A stretch of 64,000 nucleotides of DNA from Hetaerina americana (lineage: Eukaryota; Arthropoda; Insecta; Odonata; Calopterygidae): the NCBI GenBank assembly GCA_022747635.1, contig JAKTNV010000042.1:2966001-3030000 (forward strand), read 5' to 3'. Positions 58,030 to 64,000 of the stretch are shown piece by piece. The first letter of the stretch is position 1, and each line of letters opens with the position of its first letter. Made by a program: the position numbers and the translations under genes. Below the pieces are notes generated by a model. The model did no database searches and had not been told where the DNA came from. It saw only the letters and a program-made list of their open reading frames with translations.

Positions 58030-61000
58030 TTGCCCATTGAATTTATCCTGAAGCACTCAGAAGTGATCAGTATCATTATCAACACGGAAATTAGAGATAA
58101 GCATGCCACAGGTGATATACCCTCGCGCTGAGGGCATATCTCGTATTCTTTCAGCCAAGCCTAGTTATGGGCGTTAGGCTAAGAGCGAACAACTTTCGAG
58201 AAATCTCCATGTTTCGGATTGTCTAGGAATGCGGAAATTGCGGCCCAAGAACTACTACAAAGGAGGGGGCAGGAAGTGCTCGGACAGTGTGGATGAGAGT
58301 GATCTATAGGGAAAAGTTATTGGAGCGTGCAATGCGACCGGCGAAAGCACCAAGGTCGCGCGAAAGGCAATCACTTCGCCAAAGGATAGGAAAAATTGTA
58401 GCGAACAGGTTGCAAAGCTAGGAAGAAAAGATTTTGAGACAGGAATTAGAATGTAAGCACTACTAATTTAGGCGATTCTTTTAGAATGCCTGTACTGATG
58501 TCAAAAGAAATTTCTACCATCCATGAAAGCAAACAATTTAAATCTAAGTTGCCTTAGGTCGAACTTTTATTAAGATCATTTTTTTTCATATACTGCCGTT
58601 ATGAGTTCATAACAAAACCCATTTCCCATATTATTTACACATATTTATTAGCCAATAATCATTTTTCTGAATAAATGAATAATAATACGTAATGTGACCT
58701 TCGTCTTCCCTTAAACTACAACACTGTTAAAACTAAACCTGAAACGCTACCAATAGATGTTAACTTAACAAAAATGCGCCAAAATACCCCGTAAAACCGT
58801 ATATTATTTGGAGACGCAAAAGATATTCTATAATCTAACAAAGACTTCTAAGTGATTTTGTCGTTTCAAGGTGTACAGGATAGCACAAGTATTTATCTGT
58901 ATAAATCGTTTCAGACTGAAAAATTATGAATAAGAAACTTCCGCATTCTTTGATGAAATTTTCATAGCAAACTTCGCAAAATGCATAGTAAGGGCAAATT
59001 TTTTTATGATACCACCTAATTGTCACGACTCTGCCGCAATTCATCAAGTATTTACATGCGAATGGGAGAACATCTTTATCAGCACAGATTGAGTGGCGAG
59101 TTTTTGAGGATATAAAATTAAAATTTTCCCTGGCATTGAGAAAGTCGATGAAATAAATCTAGTATGTACACCACCACATTATCAACGGAGCACTGGATTC
59201 AAACTCCTTAACGGGAAACGTGTGGAATCTTACTTTGGTTTTTAATCCTGTCCCGGAATAGATTTGTGTGGTCCAGTTTCTCGAGTTTACGGTGCAAAAT
59301 GAACTCGGCTTCCGAGTGCATTGAAATCGAAAAATACTCGAGCTTGGTGCATTAAGTGGGTATTGAGGCAGTAGCGTAAAGGACTATAGTTATTTATATG
59401 ATTTTTTGGAGATAAATATGTATGTTCCCTAGTTGCTACAGCACGATGAAAGCAATCATCATTAAAATATTCCGATGAATAATACACGTATCTATTGATT
59501 TCACAAAGTGAAGAATGTCACTATAAATAAAAAACTTCGAACAACATACGACTCGTATAATGCTGGTAACTTAATCCGTGTGTGGATAGCATAGTATCAT
59601 TCTTCATTAGGTACCCAATTGAAATATGGCAGTAATATCTCAAAAATCTTAGGAATACATATATATTTCAAGCTTGTTCTAAAACATTCCTCTGCAGGCG
59701 TCAACAATTTGGTGATTGACTTGAAAGATGATTGAAGAGTGAAATGACTCCGATCGTGTTGTATGGGGCGTCAGGTCGTGATTCCTTATATCACGACCAT
59801 AGAACACGATTTTTGCCAGACCAAAATTTTAAAATGTTAAGGTATAACGAGATTTCCCTCGTTACTGATATTCACAATTTATAGTTTTTGCCTACTTACC
59901 CTTTGCTTCGTTAATGATTTGGATAGTATTTTGTTTGTTCAAGTGTTAGTTAATTTTCAGAGTCATCATTCAATACGAACATTTTTAAAAAGCTTATTGG
60001 TGAGAAAATATTGAAAACTCGTATTATTTCGATCCACAAGATAACTTAGTGATATATTTAATTGCCACAAGTTTGATGAAACTCCTAATCACTAGAGTAT
60101 TATTCCGAATACATTATTTCCTTTAACTCATCAATCAAAATTAGATCACTAAAATGTTTAGTTTAGCTATTTTATAGGTGTTATCCTTTTTTATCACCTT
60201 AAATATAATTTGAATTATAACGAAGCATTGTGTCGTTTTACTTTGGGGTTATATCTATTGGAAAATATTTTGAAAGAGATCTCAGTAATAGTTTTTATAG
60301 GTATACCTATGAAACGAACGGGAATATTTAATAGAAAACACCTTCCGATACCTCCTCTGTAGCAAAACCTGGAATTTTATTTTGCATCATACTGTTTTAG
60401 ATATATTTTATATATCTTTCTTAATAATGAATTACCACTATTAAAACAAGTAATAATGAGTCTATACTCTGTCTGAAAATAGCTCTGTTATATGATAATG
60501 TCCCACATTAAATTCAGGTAAATTCCTCCAATATCTTAAGAGCATACCCGTTTCAGTCTAAATGATTGCTCAACTAAGTGTCCTATATGCGTCAATTTAA
60601 ACCCTCCGAATTTGGTAAGCTAGTTGGCCATACATATTTACCATTGATCTCTTCTATATACTTTCTCCAAATCCCCTGAGAGTCTCTATGTATGATAAAT
60701 CTTTTCCTCAGTAGCATTTACACTAATATAATATAATTTTTTATTTAGTTTTTGATAGTTCTATCAACTGCAATATTGAACGTAGAGCTATATGGTTGTC
60801 TATTTCGTCTTATTCATATTATCTCCTTAGTCTCACACTAATCTTTTCATCAGGTTTTTTTCGCCCTATTTTACCATGGCGATCAGTACAACCTTACTAT
60901 CTGTCTTCCAATAAGTACCTCTGATTCGATTCTTCTATTTTCTCTTATAGTCGATCTAATACTGCCTGAAACTTGCTCCGAAGAACAGTTACTCTATTTA

Positions 61001-61300
61001 TGGATTATATATTTCCTTTTATAGCTCATTGCGTTCTAAATATGACATCGGCTGCTCTAAAAAAATATCGGGTAGGGCTACGAAATTTGAAGATTGAATT
61101 GAAAATGACAGTCATAAATATTTTGTCCACAACATACTGTTTTAGCAGTTCATAATGTAGAATTTTTAATACCTGCATCATCATTCCCCTGAAATTTTTA
61201 TCTGTCAACCATCCTTAATGGTGTTGAACCTGATAGTTTAATTGCATGTTATGTATAAAGATCTTCAAGGTACGATGACATCCTGTGGCATACGAAGACT
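58030..61300. other. AT-rich non-coding DNA; one bulged hairpin
   Basis: No gene is recognised. At 59753-59813 a hairpin is possible: ATCGTGTTGTAT pairs with a downstream copy (one mismatch) and GGTCGTGAT pairs with ATCACGACC, with a short loop and an asymmetric internal bulge. Its role is unknown. Confidence 0.45.
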
Positions 61301-61320
61301 TGCGGGCTTAGGTTGATGGT

Positions 61321-61681
61321 AGTAGTAGTTTTGAGGGGAGGCGACCGACAGCTAAGGTCATTTGCGCCATAGGAGATGGACAGGAAAGGATGAAGGGTGG
61401 AGGGAAACCCGGCGTCGGCATTAGCCTACTCTATACGAAAGGCGCCAAGGGGTCCGCAGTTTAACGTCCCATCCGATGGACGGCGTACTCACTCAAAGTG
61501 CCCTTTACAAAGCACCTCTAGTAGGGATCGAGATACCTCTGAAAGATATTCAACACCCGGGATTCGACACACGGGATTCGAACCCGGTCCCTATGGGTGG
61601 GAAGCAAGTACGATAGCCACCGCAACACCTCGACCCCCATTCCATATGCCAGTACGTTAGCCCCCTCACCATCTCGATCCC
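61321..61681 (-). mobile_element. tRNA-derived SINE with doubled head and 14-bp target-site duplication
   Basis: A 361-bp insertion is flanked by identical CTTAGGTTGATGGT (61307-61320 and 61682-61695). On the minus strand it starts with tRNA-like sequence: an A-box-like GGTGGCTATCGTACTTGC and an exact B box GGTTCGAATCC (61584-61574). Upstream of this is a second A-box-like segment, GGGGGCTAACGTACTGGC, so the head is partly duplicated. The body has a block shared with the 24.2-kb copy (CCATCCGATGGACGGC on the plus strand), and the tail is (ACT)n. It would be transcribed by RNA polymerase III and mobilised by a LINE. The 87-codon plus frame here is an artefact. Confidence 0.85.
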
Positions 61682-61699
61682 CTTAGGTTGATGGTGTAT

Positions 61700-64000
61700 A
61701 ATTGAAATATTACTGTGGTATATTATAAACAGATATGGAGTTCTTAATTATATTTTCTAATAATATCATAGGATATTTTTGGACATATTCTACATCTTAC
61801 AATTCCGGAATTTAAGTACACTACTTTTTTTTAAATACAGCTTATCCTTCGGCAGAAATTAAGAAAATCCGTTTGCTTAGATATCATTATTTTGATATCG
61901 AGCGTAGTTATCAGTACATGTATAATCTCATACCTTGAAATGAAAATAAAAATTTACCTTAATAGTAAAAAATTATCAAATCATTAATATTTACAAATAC
62001 ACATGTACGAGTAGTTTGAATATCATCTGTAGTGGAAACTAGAGTATTTACCTCCAACAAGACAAACACGAGTACAAAACTAGAACGGTAGTAATAAGGA
62101 AAAATTACATAGAAATCGAAAAAGAGCATTTAAGGAAACCACTTCTCCATAGTACATGTAGTGATTACTCGGTTGTGACCATCGTGCGGGCTTTTAATAT
62201 TAAAGCGGCCTCAGATATTTTCCCTCGAGAAGATGCCCACATCTCCAAAGAAAAAGCGATGGCTCGATAAGGCGCAAGAGTGAAATGCAGGATGGGGAGA
62301 GCCTGCTAAGGTTATCCTGCTGAAAACGTGGGTGTCGGTGGGTGAAGAATTTTCTATTTGAAAGAATCAAGAGCAAAAGCCATCGCTGGATGCGGAAAAA
62401 TAGAGTGCCCACTTTAATTAGGGTGGCTGAGAAATTCGATCTCAAACAAGAGCAGGAGCATAAATGGAGTGTAACCTTTAAACAGTTTCCTTGTTTATGC
62501 AGGTATGAGACCCACCGAGTAAACGCAACAATAAGGCGCCTGAAATCGTGCTGGACGAGACATCTGCAATGGTTGAGCTCCGGCAGTAATTAACTACACT
62601 CAACCGTGCACAACTGGAGGAACTTCAAGCAATATGGTTCGTCATACTTATTTTTATTGTAAAAATCGGAGGGAAGGTTAGAGAAATGAGAGCAATGCAA
62701 AGACGTAGTGAAAAAAAGGTAGTAAAGCTACATTCCGAAGTGCGATTAAACATCCAAGTGGCCATTGGATGATTTCTGGACTCAAGAGGATGCGTGAAGT
62801 GCTACCAGCTGTCATAAAACATTTAAGTGCACAATAAAATATTAAACTACACATGTTTGAAATTAGGCCATGTAGTATACCAGCTTTGTCTGGTTTGGCG
62901 TTGATACGAAGCCTAAAGTTAATTAAACAACCGAGCCAAACAGTTATACTGCCGTGATAGGAACGACCGTAAAAGGAAAGCAAATCAGAATATCAAGAAG
63001 CCTAACACATATCCTCCATCAGCATTAATCATCCTTCGACTCGTTTTTTCACCAGTGGAAAATATCTTATCTTTGACAAGCCATGATGAGGAAATTATCT
63101 CTAGTAATGTCACGACTCTGAAATTATAGCGATCACATTAAAAAATGTGATTAGATAACACTTTCCAGGGTATAATTGCGAATTTTCACTAATTTGGAAT
63201 GTAGTTAAACATTATTGTAACATCTATTGACAATTGTTAGTTGTAACGTCGTAAGAGTAAAGTTATAAGAGTCTTGCTACTTGCACATATCTTGTTACGG
63301 AGGGAGAGTGAAGAAACAAAAAAATGAGCTTAAATACATTTTTCTCAAAGTTCAACTTATTTTTCCAATAACTAATCACCACTATCTTTCTTTCATTGAC
63401 GAAACAATGCAGGTAATAAAAAATAAACGCAATATCTACTGTCGTAGTAAATAAAGGAAAAATTGCTGAATAATTCAAAAATCGACATTTATCACACGTT
63501 AGTTCACCTTGCAAAACGTTCATCGCATAACTAAAATTAAATATAAATCCAATTGAAAATGGAGGTGACTAAACAGAATTCATCAAAAGTCTAAATCAAT
63601 AAGAGCATAAAATATTACATGATTATTATGAAATATTTGGCTTCAATGAAAATAATATGTTAGGACTTCCTCTACATAGCAACAAGTACATATCTCTTTT
63701 AGTTCTTCCAATATGGAAAACCTTTAATGAATTAAAAATGCTTAATTAATGCAAAGGATACCGATTTCCCAGTCATTAAAATCCTCCCTGGTGTGAGCTC
63801 ACTCACACTTTTTCTTTGCATGGATAAGGTAATCGCTTAATTCTCTGGAAAACATCTTTAGAGGATATTTCTATCATTTTTCGTCAAATATCAGAAGATA
63901 TTCCATGTAATCGGAGTGAGCACAGAGACGAAGGTACCTGTGCGTCCACACAGGAAATGCACGTTTCTGCTGGGCTCACAAGTATGAAGGGGAAGAGAAT
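61700..64000. other. AT-rich non-coding DNA, nothing certain
   Basis: A block at about 62200-62600 is GC-richer and has protein-like fragments in broken frames (for example MPTSPKKKRWLDKAQE). I do not recognise a family; it may be a decayed transposon. The rest of the stretch shows nothing. Confidence 0.4.

Noticed and set aside
61571..61634. tRNA gene on the minus strand
   Set aside because: The A and B boxes are good, but it is flanked by SINE body and a target-site duplication and does not form a complete tRNA.
1..64000. CRISPR arrays, operons, rRNA genes or phage-like systems
   Set aside because: No spaced direct-repeat array, no long host ORFs and no rRNA-like sequence; the window is animal DNA.

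Overview
The window is non-coding, AT-rich animal DNA filled with transposon copies at different stages of decay. The organism is most likely an arthropod, probably an insect with a fairly large genome. Evidence for this is the mix of RTE-type LINEs, mariner elements, a Penelope-like fragment and tRNA-derived SINEs, the long (TA)n arrays, the GA/CT-rich islands, and the lack of any bacterial gene organisation. I cannot name the species. I found no complete host protein-coding gene, so the window is probably intergenic or lies inside one or more very long introns. A few splice-like and promoter-like sites are listed as weak candidates.

Layout. 1-10.6 kb is mostly featureless, with a strand-asymmetric C-rich tract (3.8-4.3 kb) and a possible promoter plus first exon (6.68-6.99 kb). 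10.6-11.3 kb holds an old RTE fragment. At 13.0-13.5 kb a tRNA-derived SINE sits in a TA/TG microsatellite, flanked by a target-site duplication. 16.1-18.5 kb has GC- and GA-rich islands. 22.5-24.8 kb is a cluster of remnants: RTE 5' end, mariner, SINE, RTE reverse-transcriptase scrap. 25-33.9 kb is mostly plain, with one tRNA-like box pair and one GC-richer island. 34.16-37.53 kb is a full-length RTE-clade LINE with an uninterrupted 991-codon ORF, set in TA microsatellite. 37.5-38.25 kb is complex TA/CA repeat, and 38.4-39.25 kb is a GC-rich island. 39.77-40.54 kb is a compact Penelope-derived element with inverted arms and a 13-bp target-site duplication, followed by a decayed minus-strand mariner (40.6-41.6 kb). 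45.4-47.0 kb is a decayed RTE of a second family, and 47.2-47.7 kb a GC island. 48.13-49.45 kb is a mariner with matching 31-bp inverted repeats and an open transposase frame, again inside TA arrays. 51.4 kb has a loop-less palindrome. 55.3-58.0 kb is a long decayed copy of the first RTE family, carrying an internal TA array and a hairpin insertion. 61.3-61.7 kb is a SINE with a 14-bp target-site duplication and a doubled tRNA-like head.

How the parts relate. There is no host pathway to describe. The RTE ORF (endonuclease plus reverse transcriptase) is the type of enzyme that copies RTE RNA and may also mobilise SINE RNAs; the link to these SINEs is inference. The mariner transposase reads through but has Gly in place of the second catalytic Asp, so this copy should be catalytically dead although its ends look intact. 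The most informative results are the exact element boundaries and duplications, the catalytic-site change, the Penelope-derived inverted structure, and the repeated occurrence of young insertions inside TA microsatellites.
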